A stretch of DNA of 64,000 nt. Origin: Muribaculaceae bacterium. Lineage in GTDB: Bacteria > Bacteroidota > Bacteroidia > Bacteroidales > Muribaculaceae. The stretch spans positions 18,932 through 82,931 of the forward strand of contig JAIDSL010000099.1 in assembly GCA_029061255.1 (NCBI GenBank), read 5' to 3'. The translations under genes were made by a program, and so were the position numbers. The notes beneath the pieces were generated by a model. That model saw nothing but the letters and a program-made list of their open reading frames with translations, was not told the origin of the DNA and searched no databases. Shown piece after piece: positions 38,403-48,349 of this stretch (position 1 is the first letter of the stretch; the number at the start of each line of letters is the position of its first letter).

Positions 38403-39396
38403 ATATTTCCTTATGCAGGGGATATAAATTCCTTAGGATTTCAAATTTTTGTGGATCTGCTTTTAGAGCAGCTGTCATCTCACTTGGGTCGTACGCTGAT
38501 ATAATACGTTCAGTTGAAAGTTTCTCAGGTGCTTTGTATGAACCTTGCAGTCCATCAAGATCTACATTGATTCCGAGAGTTTTTGCCACAGCTTCAAGTG
38601 CCATACGAGTGGCACGTTGTTTTCCTTCTACGCTATAGCCGGCTATGTGGCACGTTGCAGTAGCGGCGAGTTCAAGGAGTCTTGGATTGATATTAGGTTC
38701 CCCTTCCCAAGTGTCAATTATCGCCCTATGTATACGTCCTTCTTCAATAGCAGCTATGATTGTATTGGTGTCAGCAACCTCTCCTCTGGCAGCATTAATG
38801 AATATGCCTCCGGGTTTTAGATGATTGATGCTTTCTTTTCCTATCAGATGATAAGTCGGATGATTTCCGCCGGATATAAGTGGAGTGTGCAAGGTGATGG
38901 CATCGCTGTTTGACAGGACTTCTTCAAGGGATAGGTATTCCCTGTCGGAAAAACCTTTCTCTTTTCTTGGAGGATCACAGACCAGGACTTTGGCACCAAG
39001 TATTTCTCCCCAACGTGCCACTATTCCGCCGACATTGCCGCATCCTATCACTCCTAAAGTGGATTTTGACGGGTCGAATCCATTGCGAAGCAGGTTTGAC
39101 CATACATAAAGGGCAACCCCGGGTGCATTGCATCCCGGCGCATTGCTTACGGCTATGCCATTTTCCCTACACCATGGAATATCTATATGATCTGTCCCTA
39201 TTGTCGCAGAGGCTACAAGTTTCACTTTTGATCCTTCGAGTAGGCTGCGATCGCATTTGGTGCGTGTTCTCACTATCAGGGCATCGGCATCCTTTACTGC
39301 ATCTCTATCTATGTCTGTGGCAGAAATACGTATAAGTTCCGCATCCCGTAGTCTTCCTTCGAGAAACGGAATATTCTTATCAGCGACTATCTTCAT
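38401..39396 (-). CDS. pdxB: 4-phosphoerythronate dehydrogenase
   Basis: MKIVADKNIPFLEGRL; ATIGTDHIDIPWCRENGIAVSNAPGCNAPGVALYVWS; LGVIGCGNVGG. Confidence 0.92.
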   Translation of the reverse strand: MKIVADKNIPFLEGRLRDAELIRISATDIDRDAVKDADALIVRTRTKCDRSLLEGSKVKLVASATIGTDHIDIPWCRENGIAVSNAPGCNAPGVALYVWSNLLRNGFDPSKSTLGVIGCGNVGGIVARWGEILGAKVLVCDPPRKEKGFSDREYLSLEEVLSNSDAITLHTPLISGGNHPTYHLIGKESINHLKPGGIFINAARGEVADTNTIIAAIEEGRIHRAIIDTWEGEPNINPRLLELAATATCHIAGYSVEGKQRATRMALEAVAKTLGINVDLDGLQGSYKAPEKLSTERIISAYDPSEMTAALKADPQKFEILRNLYPLHKEI

Positions 39397-39413
39397 GATG
39401 GATATTTATTTTT

Positions 39414-40421
39414 TTATCCTATAAGCGACTCTATGAGCATGAACAGGAAGAGGGCAATAAAGAGCGACAGCAGTCCCCAGAACCATATTGGACTTTGTGG
39501 AATTCTCCTCATTGCAAAGAAATTGGAGATCTGGACTGAGACGGCAAAACAGAATGAAGAGGCATAAGCTCCGAAATTATCGAAATCCGCCAGCATGAAA
39601 ATTCCGCAAGAAAAACCCAGAAGATTGATCATATTATTGTATGTTCGCACTTTCATGTTGCCTGCATAGATAAGCATGGCGTTATTGAGTGTCATCATCA
39701 ATCCTACCAAAGCAAGGGTACAAAGCGATATGAAGACCATCAGCAGATAGTTGCCGTCAGCATTTGGTATATTCACAAGAAACTGTGGCATTCGGAAATC
39801 CGAGAAAGATATAATACCGAATCCAAGAGCTACCCAATATGGTGCCACGAGACCCATTAAATAAGCTACAATCTCTTTTAGCCGAAGCACCTTACTCATT
39901 ATAGCCATTATTGGATATATTATAATGAGCGCAAGAAAGGCATATTCTACCATCGAGCCCACTGAGAGATATGTGGCAATGGCAAACATTGAGGTTGTTG
40001 CATTTTCTGCATTGTATGCCTTCATCATTATGTCAAGGCATACAAGATTGACTATAAGCATCACAACCGGAGCCCCTAAATATGAGGTGTTGACAGGATT
40101 TGATGCCAGTATCACAGCCATGGCAGTGGGAAGAACGGCTTCCGTACTCCTGACAAAAGAGTGCTTCTTGTTGAATAGAAAAGCTAAGAATATGGCAAAA
40201 GCAATCAGCAGGGTATTGATTCCGCAACCTATTTGGTGTGGAAGAGGATTTGCTGGAAGAGAAAAGCAAACGCCAAACTCAGCTGCCGGACTGAGCGATG
40301 GCATCAAAAAGGTTGTAGCAGCGATCATTATGATCGCTGCTATTGCTCCTACTGTCATTGAGCCGGGACCGGCTGTGAAGTAATTGTCTGTCTCCTGCTC
40401 GGGAACTACCGGCTGCATCAC
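39414..40421 (-). CDS. Uncharacterised multi-pass membrane protein
   Basis: 335-aa hydrophobic ORF with about 8 or more TM segments, overlapping the upstream gene by ATGA. Confidence 0.75.
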   Translation of the reverse strand: MMQPVVPEQETDNYFTAGPGSMTVGAIAAIIMIAATTFLMPSLSPAAEFGVCFSLPANPLPHQIGCGINTLLIAFAIFLAFLFNKKHSFVRSTEAVLPTAMAVILASNPVNTSYLGAPVVMLIVNLVCLDIMMKAYNAENATTSMFAIATYLSVGSMVEYAFLALIIIYPIMAIMSKVLRLKEIVAYLMGLVAPYWVALGFGIISFSDFRMPQFLVNIPNADGNYLLMVFISLCTLALVGLMMTLNNAMLIYAGNMKVRTYNNMINLLGFSCGIFMLADFDNFGAYASSFCFAVSVQISNFFAMRRIPQSPIWFWGLLSLFIALFLFMLIESLIG

Positions 40422-42103
40422 TCGTCGTCGTCCTGATTGAATGAATTTTTGAAATTCTTTCTCGAACGCATCTTACCCGGGGCTCTGGTTTCAGTGTAGT
40501 TGGTAAGTTTCGGTCCCTTGTTGGAGATGCTGCGTGGCTCTGACCTATAACTGTTGTCGTTGAACCGACGAGGCTTCTCATCGTTGAATTTACGCGGCTT
40601 ATCTCCGTTGTCGAACCGGCGCGGCTTATCGTCGTTGAATCTGCGATCCATGTCGTTTCCTTCGAATCGACTTGGTCTGTCATTATCGTCGTATCTGAAT
40701 GGCTTGCTGCTGTTGTCAAAGCTGTCAGATATATCGCTGTCGGTATATCTACGGGGTTTGTTGTCGATACGGCGTTTCTGACGGTCTCCCTTTACGGAAT
40801 CTTTCTTTCTGCTTTTGCCGTCGTAGCGCTTTGCATCGTCTTCCCATTCCTTATCGGTCATACGGCGTACTTTGGGTGCATCCTGACGTGCGGATGTATG
40901 CTTCACTACCCCACCTTCGGCACGGAAGTCGTTGTAGCCTCCACTAAACATTACGTATTCATTGAGCGTGCATTCCAATCCGCCATTGAGCAACGGGTAT
41001 TTTACGGAAGGTTTCAGACCTATGTCTTTCATGTATCCATCCTCCAGTCCGATGATCCATGCATTCCATCCCTCGAAGTTGCTTTTAAGGCATGTACCTA
41101 TGGTCCGATAGAGTGCTTGGGCCGTCATGTTTGTGGGATTGATACGTTGTCCGTAGGGAGGATTCATTACGAGCACACCTTCAGGAGCATTGTCAGTCCA
41201 ATCTTCTATGCTGCGGCAGCTGACCTCGACCATATTCTCGACCTTTGCGCTCTTTACGTTGCGTCGTGCTATCCTCACAGCTTCCGGATCAATGTCGCCG
41301 CCGTATATCTTATATGCGAATTCACGCTCTCCGCTATCGTCGTTGTATATTTCTTCAAACAGTTCCGCATCGAAGTCTTCCCAGGTCTCGAAAGCGAATT
41401 TCTCGCGGTAGATGCCGGGATTGATATTGGCAGCAATAAGCGCCGCCTCAGTCAAAAATGTACCGGAGCCACACATCGGGTCAGCGAAATCGGAGTCTCC
41501 TTTCCATCCGGAGAGCATTATTATGCCTGCTGCAAGCACCTCATTGATCGGGGCTTCTGTGTTCTCTACCTTATATCCTCTCTTCGATAGGGGTTCTCCG
41601 CTTGAGTCAAGTGATATGGTCACTCTGTTTTCGGAAATATGGACATTAAGCTGGATGTCAGCTCCCTGAAGCCGAATGGAGGGTCGTTTGCCACAGATGT
41701 CGTTGAAGTGGTCTACGATACCGTCTTTTACACGATATGTGACAAACTTCGAGTGAGTGAAGTCTGCGCTTGAGACGGTTGAGTCGATAGAGAAAGTGGA
41801 GTCTGGGGTCATGTATTTTTCCCAGTCTATCTCTCGCACTGCATCATAGAGCTCATCGGGATCCGATGCCGTAAACTTCACTATGGGTTTTAGTATTCTC
41901 AGTGCGGTGCGGCAGCAGATGTTGGCTTTGTACATCATGGCAAGGTCACCGTCAAACTGTACCATACGCTTGCCGGCTTCTACGTTTTCGGCACCGAGCT
42001 CGATAAGCTCGTCGCGCAGCACTTCCTCAAGACCCTGAAAGGTCTTGGCCACCATCTGGAATTTCTCTGGATTCTCAGGTGTCTGTGTGGTTTGAGAATT
42101 CAT
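40418..42103 (-). CDS. THUMP-domain class I SAM RNA methyltransferase (RlmL/RlmK-N-like) with Arg/Asp/Phe-rich C-terminal tail
   Basis: FADPMCGSGTFLTEAALIAANINPG; VLVMNPPYGQRI; THUMP-like N-terminus; tail DDKPRRFDNGDKPRKFNDEKPRRFND. Confidence 0.88.
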   Translation of the reverse strand: MNSQTTQTPENPEKFQMVAKTFQGLEEVLRDELIELGAENVEAGKRMVQFDGDLAMMYKANICCRTALRILKPIVKFTASDPDELYDAVREIDWEKYMTPDSTFSIDSTVSSADFTHSKFVTYRVKDGIVDHFNDICGKRPSIRLQGADIQLNVHISENRVTISLDSSGEPLSKRGYKVENTEAPINEVLAAGIIMLSGWKGDSDFADPMCGSGTFLTEAALIAANINPGIYREKFAFETWEDFDAELFEEIYNDDSGEREFAYKIYGGDIDPEAVRIARRNVKSAKVENMVEVSCRSIEDWTDNAPEGVLVMNPPYGQRINPTNMTAQALYRTIGTCLKSNFEGWNAWIIGLEDGYMKDIGLKPSVKYPLLNGGLECTLNEYVMFSGGYNDFRAEGGVVKHTSARQDAPKVRRMTDKEWEDDAKRYDGKSRKKDSVKGDRQKRRIDNKPRRYTDSDISDSFDNSSKPFRYDDNDRPSRFEGNDMDRRFNDDKPRRFDNGDKPRKFNDEKPRRFNDNSYRSEPRSISNKGPKLTNYTETRAPGKMRSRKNFKNSFNQDDDE

Positions 42104-42112
42104 CTTGTAATT

Positions 42113-43492
42113 TTAAAAACTTATGACGTTATTGTTTTTGTTTTCTTCGTCGTTTTGTTTCGAAGGCTTTACATAGGTAGTTGTCCTGTTTTCTTTTTCT
42201 TTCTTGGTCCTTCGTAACTCATCGAGATATTTGGGGTCGCGGCTGAATGTCGGAATTCTTTCGAGAAGAGCCACTACTTCATGGTCGTCAAATTGTGACG
42301 GATCAAGCACGGCATACTTTGCCCTGTTTGCATCCTGAATCTGCTGTTTCAGCTTTTCTGCTCCATACATTTCGGCTATCTGCCTGTCCACTTCCTTTTC
42401 TTTTTCTACCTTTGCCTCATGGTCGTGTCCGTCGCCAAAGAGCACTATGTTTTCAGACTCGCCCCCTTTGTCACCCTCATTATTTTTCTTATCAATGAGT
42501 GTGAGGTCGAAGCCTGAGGCAAGGATTGTGACTTTGAGCTTGTCGCCGAGTTCCGGATTGTCTGCAATACCCCATTTTACGTCGATTGTATCAGGAAGTT
42601 TTGACGTAAAGGCGTAGATTTCTGTCATCTCCTGCGCTGTGATCGGACGTTCGCTGTTGCGGTTGCAAGCAAATTTCAGAAGGAGTCTCTGCGAAGTGTT
42701 GACATCATGCTTCTTCATCAACGGTGAGTGGAGAGCATTGCGGATAGCACTCGTGATACGATGGTCGCCATCTCCGTAGGCAGTGGCTATGATCGCAGTC
42801 TTTGAGTCGCGTAGAGTGGTTTTCACGTCTTCGAAGTCTACGTTGATATAGCATTCCTCACTGATGATTTCAGAGATAGATCTGGCAGCATTTGCAAGGG
42901 TGTCATCCGCTTTCTCAAACGCGTTGAAGAAGTTGAGGTCGGGGTAAATCTCGATGAGTTGCTCGTTGTTGATGACAAGTAGGGCATCTACAAACTTTTG
43001 CATCTCCTTCGCTCCTTCTATGGCCTTCATGATCTTTTTCTTCCCTTCGAAAAGGAAAGGGATCGTGACGATGCCGATTGTAAGCTTGTTTTCTTCTTTT
43101 GCAATCTTTGCCACGACAGGGGCAGCTCCTGTGCCGGTGCCGCCACCCATGCCTGCGGTGATGAACACCATTTCCGTATTCTTGTCGAAAAGGGCACGGA
43201 TATCTTCTGTGGATGCCTCAGCACATTGGCGTCCGGTACCGGGGTCGTTGCCTGCTCCCCTGCCTCGGGTGACGTCCCATCCGAGTATCAGCTGATTGGG
43301 CACCGGCGACATCTTGAGTGCCTGTTCGTCGGTATTGCACACCACGAAATTGACGTTGGGGATGTTCTGCCTGTACATATAATTGACGGCATTGTCACCT
43401 CCTCCACCTACACCTATCACCTTGATGATGGCAGATGTTGCGTCGTCAAGAAATTCGGTTGTGTTTGATATGTCGTTGAGATAATCTTCCAT
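42113..43492 (-). CDS. ftsZ: Cell division protein FtsZ
   Basis: IKVIGVGGGGDNAVNYMYRQ; FITAGMGGGTGTGAAPVVA. Confidence 0.98.
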   Translation of the reverse strand: MEDYLNDISNTTEFLDDATSAIIKVIGVGGGGDNAVNYMYRQNIPNVNFVVCNTDEQALKMSPVPNQLILGWDVTRGRGAGNDPGTGRQCAEASTEDIRALFDKNTEMVFITAGMGGGTGTGAAPVVAKIAKEENKLTIGIVTIPFLFEGKKKIMKAIEGAKEMQKFVDALLVINNEQLIEIYPDLNFFNAFEKADDTLANAARSISEIISEECYINVDFEDVKTTLRDSKTAIIATAYGDGDHRITSAIRNALHSPLMKKHDVNTSQRLLLKFACNRNSERPITAQEMTEIYAFTSKLPDTIDVKWGIADNPELGDKLKVTILASGFDLTLIDKKNNEGDKGGESENIVLFGDGHDHEAKVEKEKEVDRQIAEMYGAEKLKQQIQDANRAKYAVLDPSQFDDHEVVALLERIPTFSRDPKYLDELRRTKKEKENRTTTYVKPSKQNDEENKNNNVISF

Positions 43493-43526
43493 ATGATTTT
43501 ATTTTGAGGTAGTAGAGGAATACGTG

Positions 43527-44858
43527 TTAAGTAAGTTCATCGCCTTCGTCATCTTCGCCTATAGGTGTGAATATTTGGCCAAGTTTGTTGCCGAGACGAT
43601 TGAAGAATCCGGGCCTGCGTTGCTTGGGCTTTTCTGACTGTTCGGCACCAGCGGTCTTGGTTTGGGTAGCCTCCTGTTCCGATTCAGGTTCTGGCTCTGG
43701 AGCCGGTGGTATCTGCAGGCAATCCTCGTCTGATTTTTTCGAGGCAGCATACATGATGGCTGCTAACTGAAGGCTCTCCATACCCTGCCCGTTGATATCG
43801 GTCATTCTTATATAGTGTGGCAAGGTCGCCGTCCTCACTTTGAGTCCGGTGAATTTACCGATGAGTTCCGTCATGCCGTTGAGCCGGGCACCGCCTCCGC
43901 AGAGCACAATGCCTTCAGGAATATCCTTTTCCGTGAGACCTGCGTATTTAATCTGCTCTACTATATTGGCAACTATTTCTTCTGAGCGTGCTACTACGTA
44001 GTTGCTGATATCCGACTGTTTGTGGCTGCCCACTTTTACCTGCGACGGAACTGTGGGAGCAATTGCATTACCGAAATTGATCTTGAACTCTTCAGCCTTG
44101 TCTTCAAGTTCATTGAGTTCCATAAGATCAAGTGTAATATTTCTTCCTCCAAATGGGAGTGTTGCGTAGTAGACGAGGTTGCCGCGAGTATATATGGTGA
44201 CGGTAGTGGTCTCGGCTCCTATGTCGACGAGCATACATCCGAGTTTTTTCTCATGTTCATTGAGTGCTATGTCGCCCGTTGCCAAAGGAGTGACTACTAT
44301 TCCCTTTATGTCGAGTCCCAGACGGTCTTTGACCACTCTCCTTAGATTGCTTTGTATGATGGGGCGCGCCACAATGAGATCATAGATGGCGGTGATATGA
44401 TTACCCATCATTCCTTTCGGCCGATGAGTTTCGGTCTTGCCTACTGTGAATATGCGCGGAATCGCATCTACAATCTCAAGCGAGCTGTCGAGATCAGCCT
44501 CCATTGCGCTGTTTCTCAGTCGCTCAAGGATAGATTCGGTGATATCTGTGTCGTCAGGAAGTGCAAGGGATACTTCCTTGCGGATGCTTCTTAGTGAGCG
44601 TCCGGAGATTCCGACATAGACCCCTGTAATTTCGCGCGGTGCGATATTTTGTCGGCGTTCGAGCCTTTCGAGCACATATGAGATGAGGTTGTAGGTCTCC
44701 TCGATGTTTTGAATTTGGCCATACCTCACTGAGTCGGCACTCTTCTCCTGTTCAATGGCGAGGATTTCCAACTGGCCGCTTTTGCCGGCGGCGCCGACTG
44801 CACCAATTACTTTCGAACTGCTTATTTCCAGTGCTGCTATGTATCTGTCTGTAGCCAT
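43527..44858 (-). CDS. ftsA: Cell division protein FtsA
   Basis: MATDRYIAALEISSSKVIGAVG; MLVDIGAETTTVTIYTRGNLVY; VLCGGGARLNGM. Start trimmed from the ORF track. Confidence 0.95.
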   Translation of the reverse strand: MATDRYIAALEISSSKVIGAVGAAGKSGQLEILAIEQEKSADSVRYGQIQNIEETYNLISYVLERLERRQNIAPREITGVYVGISGRSLRSIRKEVSLALPDDTDITESILERLRNSAMEADLDSSLEIVDAIPRIFTVGKTETHRPKGMMGNHITAIYDLIVARPIIQSNLRRVVKDRLGLDIKGIVVTPLATGDIALNEHEKKLGCMLVDIGAETTTVTIYTRGNLVYYATLPFGGRNITLDLMELNELEDKAEEFKINFGNAIAPTVPSQVKVGSHKQSDISNYVVARSEEIVANIVEQIKYAGLTEKDIPEGIVLCGGGARLNGMTELIGKFTGLKVRTATLPHYIRMTDINGQGMESLQLAAIMYAASKKSDEDCLQIPPAPEPEPESEQEATQTKTAGAEQSEKPKQRRPGFFNRLGNKLGQIFTPIGEDDEGDELT

Positions 44859-44865
44859 TATTTTC

Positions 44866-45714
44866 TTAACCGTTGTCTTCTGCGGAATTCTGCGTGTTAA
44901 TATTAGCCACATCGGGAAGTGTGGCTTCTTCAAGGTCTTCTCCGTCGTCTTCAAGTGCGCCATGGCGTGAAATCGCTTTGTTTCTACGAGATGCAACAAT
45001 CTGGCTTTTGAATTTGACGGAAATAGTATCGTATGTATTCCAGCCCTTTGCCGGCAATACATTGCGGTAGGCAGCCATTATGGCAGCTTTTTTTTCATCA
45101 AGACGTGTGGAATCACCGAAGTTGATCACGTGTCCCTGCAGTCTTGGAATAATTATAAGGTCGTTGGGACCATCTATCTTGTAAGCGGCTATCAGCGGAC
45201 TCAGTTCAGGATCTGCTCCTGCATATCTGATCACTGATAGCGCTGATGAGATGCATCCTTCATATTTTTCCGGAGCTATAAGCACAGGAACATCAATGAA
45301 GAACTCAGCGTCAGCTTTGATTCGCTTGCCGTAGCGGTTGATATAGAAGCTGCGTCCTTTATCTGTGAATACACGCACTTCTGCCTTGATTGGGGTGATC
45401 GTGATACGTAAGCGGCTATCGGGATTTATAGAGCACTCCACCGATTCGAAGTTGGAGAATGTGCTTAGATAGTCTTCAAGCTGCTTTAGATTGATATTTT
45501 CGATAGTCTCCCCTTTCAATTTATGTCCGTATTTGGCAAGCTGGGAGTTCACTCCTTGTCGAAGCACGCTGTCCGGAAGTGTATTCCCGATTATGCGGAG
45601 GTCGATGCCGGGGCAGATCCGTTTGGAATTCTCCTCATGCACGAACGCGAAGGCAAATGCCACGTATCCAAGCAGCACGACACATAAGACGATTTTGAAG
45701 ATTGTCTTCCACAT
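44866..45714 (-). CDS. ftsQ: Cell division protein FtsQ
   Basis: N-terminal TM, POTRA/FtsQ-like sequence, position between murC and ftsA. Confidence 0.87.
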   Translation of the reverse strand: MWKTIFKIVLCVVLLGYVAFAFAFVHEENSKRICPGIDLRIIGNTLPDSVLRQGVNSQLAKYGHKLKGETIENINLKQLEDYLSTFSNFESVECSINPDSRLRITITPIKAEVRVFTDKGRSFYINRYGKRIKADAEFFIDVPVLIAPEKYEGCISSALSVIRYAGADPELSPLIAAYKIDGPNDLIIIPRLQGHVINFGDSTRLDEKKAAIMAAYRNVLPAKGWNTYDTISVKFKSQIVASRRNKAISRHGALEDDGEDLEEATLPDVANINTQNSAEDNG

Positions 45715-45766
45715 ATATCTCTAATCCTCTATCCCTTTTTTTTGTGTTTATATAACAATTTACATA

Positions 45767-47164
45767 TCAATCATTTGCAATGATGATATGGCATATTTCG
45801 GGCAACAAGACATTAAGATCTGCCGCGCCGAGAGTCATAAGCACTTCAAAATTACTATTTTTTATCAAATTAAGCAAATTTTTTCGCTCGCAAAATTCTT
45901 TATTTTTGCATTTGACGTCATTTAGCACCATTTGAGAGTCTACTCCGGGAATCGGTTTTTCCCTTGCCGGATAGATTTCTGTCATGATCAGACGGTCGGC
46001 TGCTGAGAGTGCTTCTGCAAACTCGGGGGCGAAGTCGCGGGTGCGTGTGTAGAGGTGTGGCTGGAAAATCACAGCGATTTCCTTGCCCGGATATAATTTC
46101 CTCACAGATTCGATGGATGCTTTCACTTCTGCAGGTGAGTGTGCGTAGTCGTCGATGACGGCTGTGGTGCTCTCTGTCACCCCATCAAGCCATATCTGGA
46201 AGCGTCGTTCGGCTCCTTTGAATGTCTCCAACCCTTTTTTTATCTCTTCAGGAGTGGCACCTGCATGCCAAGAGGCAGCTGCTGCGGCCACTGAATTATC
46301 GATATTTATTTCGACAGGAACACCAAGACTGACATCATAGATATCTGTTTCAGGTCCGTGGATATCTATAGTCAGCGATCCGGTTCCCCATCTCACATTG
46401 TCCGCATACCAATCACCTCTTTTTTCTCCGCGGTGGCCGCTGTATGTTTCCAAGGTCACATTCTTCCCAATGCGGGGTATCAGTTTAAGCCCGGTGTGCA
46501 TGATAAGGAAACCTCCGGGGCGGATCAACGAAGTAAAATGAGCAAAGCCCTCAAGGTATCCCTCCTCGTCGCCATAGATGTCAAGATGATCCGGATCAGT
46601 CGATGTCACTACTGCAAGCCAAGGGTGCAGCTTATGAAACGACCGGTCATACTCATCTGCCTCAATCACTGAATATCGGCTGCCCCTCGATATCATGAGA
46701 TTGCTCCCGGTATTGCGTAAGATTCCTCCCAGGAATGCGTTACATCCCCCTTTGGTCAGATCCAAGATCCATGCTGTCATTGAAGACGTGGTGGTCTTTC
46801 CGTGCGATCCGGAAATGCATATGCCGTCAGTATCAGCTGTAATCAACCCAAGTACCGCTGCACGCTTCACAGGAGTGAATCCGAGCCTGCGGAATTCGCA
46901 AAGTATACGGTTGTCGTCGCCTACTGCCGGAGTATACACTACGAGTGTATCTTCAGGACTTTTCATATCCGCAGGAATAAGCTCCGGGTCATCATTGAAG
47001 ACAATCTCCGCCCCTTCTTTCCGAAGTGAGTCTGTCAGCTGTGTCGATGTCCGGTCATATCCGGCTATTCGGCACCCTTTTGAAAGAAAATATCTCACGA
47101 GGTTGGCCATGCCGATCCCTCCGGCTCCTACGAAATATATATTTTTGGGTATTTTTATATTCAT
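45767..47164 (-). CDS. murC: UDP-N-acetylmuramate--L-alanine ligase MurC
   Basis: YFVGAGGIGMANLVRYFLSKG; CISGSHGKTTTSSM; EADEYDRSFHKLHP. Confidence 0.97.
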   Translation of the reverse strand: MNIKIPKNIYFVGAGGIGMANLVRYFLSKGCRIAGYDRTSTQLTDSLRKEGAEIVFNDDPELIPADMKSPEDTLVVYTPAVGDDNRILCEFRRLGFTPVKRAAVLGLITADTDGICISGSHGKTTTSSMTAWILDLTKGGCNAFLGGILRNTGSNLMISRGSRYSVIEADEYDRSFHKLHPWLAVVTSTDPDHLDIYGDEEGYLEGFAHFTSLIRPGGFLIMHTGLKLIPRIGKNVTLETYSGHRGEKRGDWYADNVRWGTGSLTIDIHGPETDIYDVSLGVPVEINIDNSVAAAAASWHAGATPEEIKKGLETFKGAERRFQIWLDGVTESTTAVIDDYAHSPAEVKASIESVRKLYPGKEIAVIFQPHLYTRTRDFAPEFAEALSAADRLIMTEIYPAREKPIPGVDSQMVLNDVKCKNKEFCERKNLLNLIKNSNFEVLMTLGAADLNVLLPEICHIIIAND

Positions 47165-47205
47165 AATTAATTATGCATTTTTGTTTTTAGCTTGATTGCA
47201 GCTAA

Positions 47206-48309
47206 TTATGCATTCTGGATTATCTTCACTATCTCGTCCACAATCTTTTCGTCTGATTCAGGGAGAGCAAGTTTTTTAATTTCTATACTCATTTCCGTCA
47301 GTTTGTTTTTGTCGTGGATGATGCTGATGATTTCATCGACAAGTTTCTCGCGGGCATCTGCATCCTTGACGAGTATTGCTGCACCTTTGTCAGAGAGTGC
47401 CCGTGCATTTTTAGTCTGGTGATCTTCCGCCACATTAGGGCTCGGCACGAGTATGCAGGGTTTTCCAAGCAGTTCAAGCTCGCTTATAGAGCCTGCCCCA
47501 GCCCTTGACACCACAAGGTCGGCTGCAGCGTATGCTGCAGCCATATCAGATATGAACTTGGTGACCACAACTCCTTTGAGATTCTTGACGGCTGTGATAC
47601 CACGGTCGCCGAAATTCTTTCCCGTTTGCCAGATCACTTGAATTCCTTCCTCATTTAGTCGCTTAATACCTGCCTCCATGCTTTCGTTGAGGGTAAGGGC
47701 TCCAAGGCTACCCCCTACTACAAGCACTGTCGGTAGATTTGGATTAAGTCCGAATCGCTCCTTGGCTTTCTGCGGTGAAATTGTATTTGATAGAAGATCC
47801 TTGCGTACTGGATTGCCGGTCAAGACTATTTTTTCTGCAGGGAAGAACCTTTCAAGATCCGGATATGCTACGCATATCTTCTTTGCTTTCTTGGCAAGCA
47901 GTTTGTTGGTCACTCCGGCATATGAATTCTGCTCTTGTAGCAGGGTCGGCACCCCTGCCCTTTGCGCGGCTTTCAAGGTCGGTCCGGAACAATATCCCCC
48001 AACTCCAACTGCAATGTCTGGTTTGAAATCTGCCACAATCTTCCGTGCCATCGCTATAGAGCGGCGTAGCTTAAGCAGCACACCAAAATTTTTGAAGAGG
48101 TTTTTGCGGTTGAATCCCGCTACCGGGAGACCTTTTATCTCGTAGCCGGCCGCCGGCACTCTCTCCATTTCCATTCTGTTGTCGGCTCCTACGAAAAGTA
48201 TTTCGGCATTAAGGCGAGTCTTGAGTGCATTGGCTATGCTGAGGGCCGGGAAGATATGCCCTCCGGTCCCTCCGCCGCTTATAAGGATTCTGTATCTATC
48301 TTTTTTCAT
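47206..48309 (-). CDS. murG: UDP-GlcNAc transferase MurG
   Basis: ILISGGGTGGHIFPALSIA; LQEQNSYAGVTNKLLA; VVSRAGAGSISELELLGKPCILVPSP. Internal Met chosen. Confidence 0.97.
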   Translation of the reverse strand: MKKDRYRILISGGGTGGHIFPALSIANALKTRLNAEILFVGADNRMEMERVPAAGYEIKGLPVAGFNRKNLFKNFGVLLKLRRSIAMARKIVADFKPDIAVGVGGYCSGPTLKAAQRAGVPTLLQEQNSYAGVTNKLLAKKAKKICVAYPDLERFFPAEKIVLTGNPVRKDLLSNTISPQKAKERFGLNPNLPTVLVVGGSLGALTLNESMEAGIKRLNEEGIQVIWQTGKNFGDRGITAVKNLKGVVVTKFISDMAAAYAAADLVVSRAGAGSISELELLGKPCILVPSPNVAEDHQTKNARALSDKGAAILVKDADAREKLVDEIISIIHDKNKLTEMSIEIKKLALPESDEKIVDEIVKIIQNA

Positions 48310-48349
48310 TTTGGGTTGTGGTGTTTTGATGTGTGGAGTTGTGGTGTGC

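Noticed and set aside
40898-41590. 230-aa plus-strand ORF antisense to the THUMP methyltransferase
   Set aside because: Shadow ORF; the minus strand encodes conserved methyltransferase motifs throughout.
44859-45062. N-terminal extension of FtsA in the ORF track
   Set aside because: The extension reads antisense-like sequence through ftsQ; conserved FtsA begins at MATDRYIAALEISSSK (44858).
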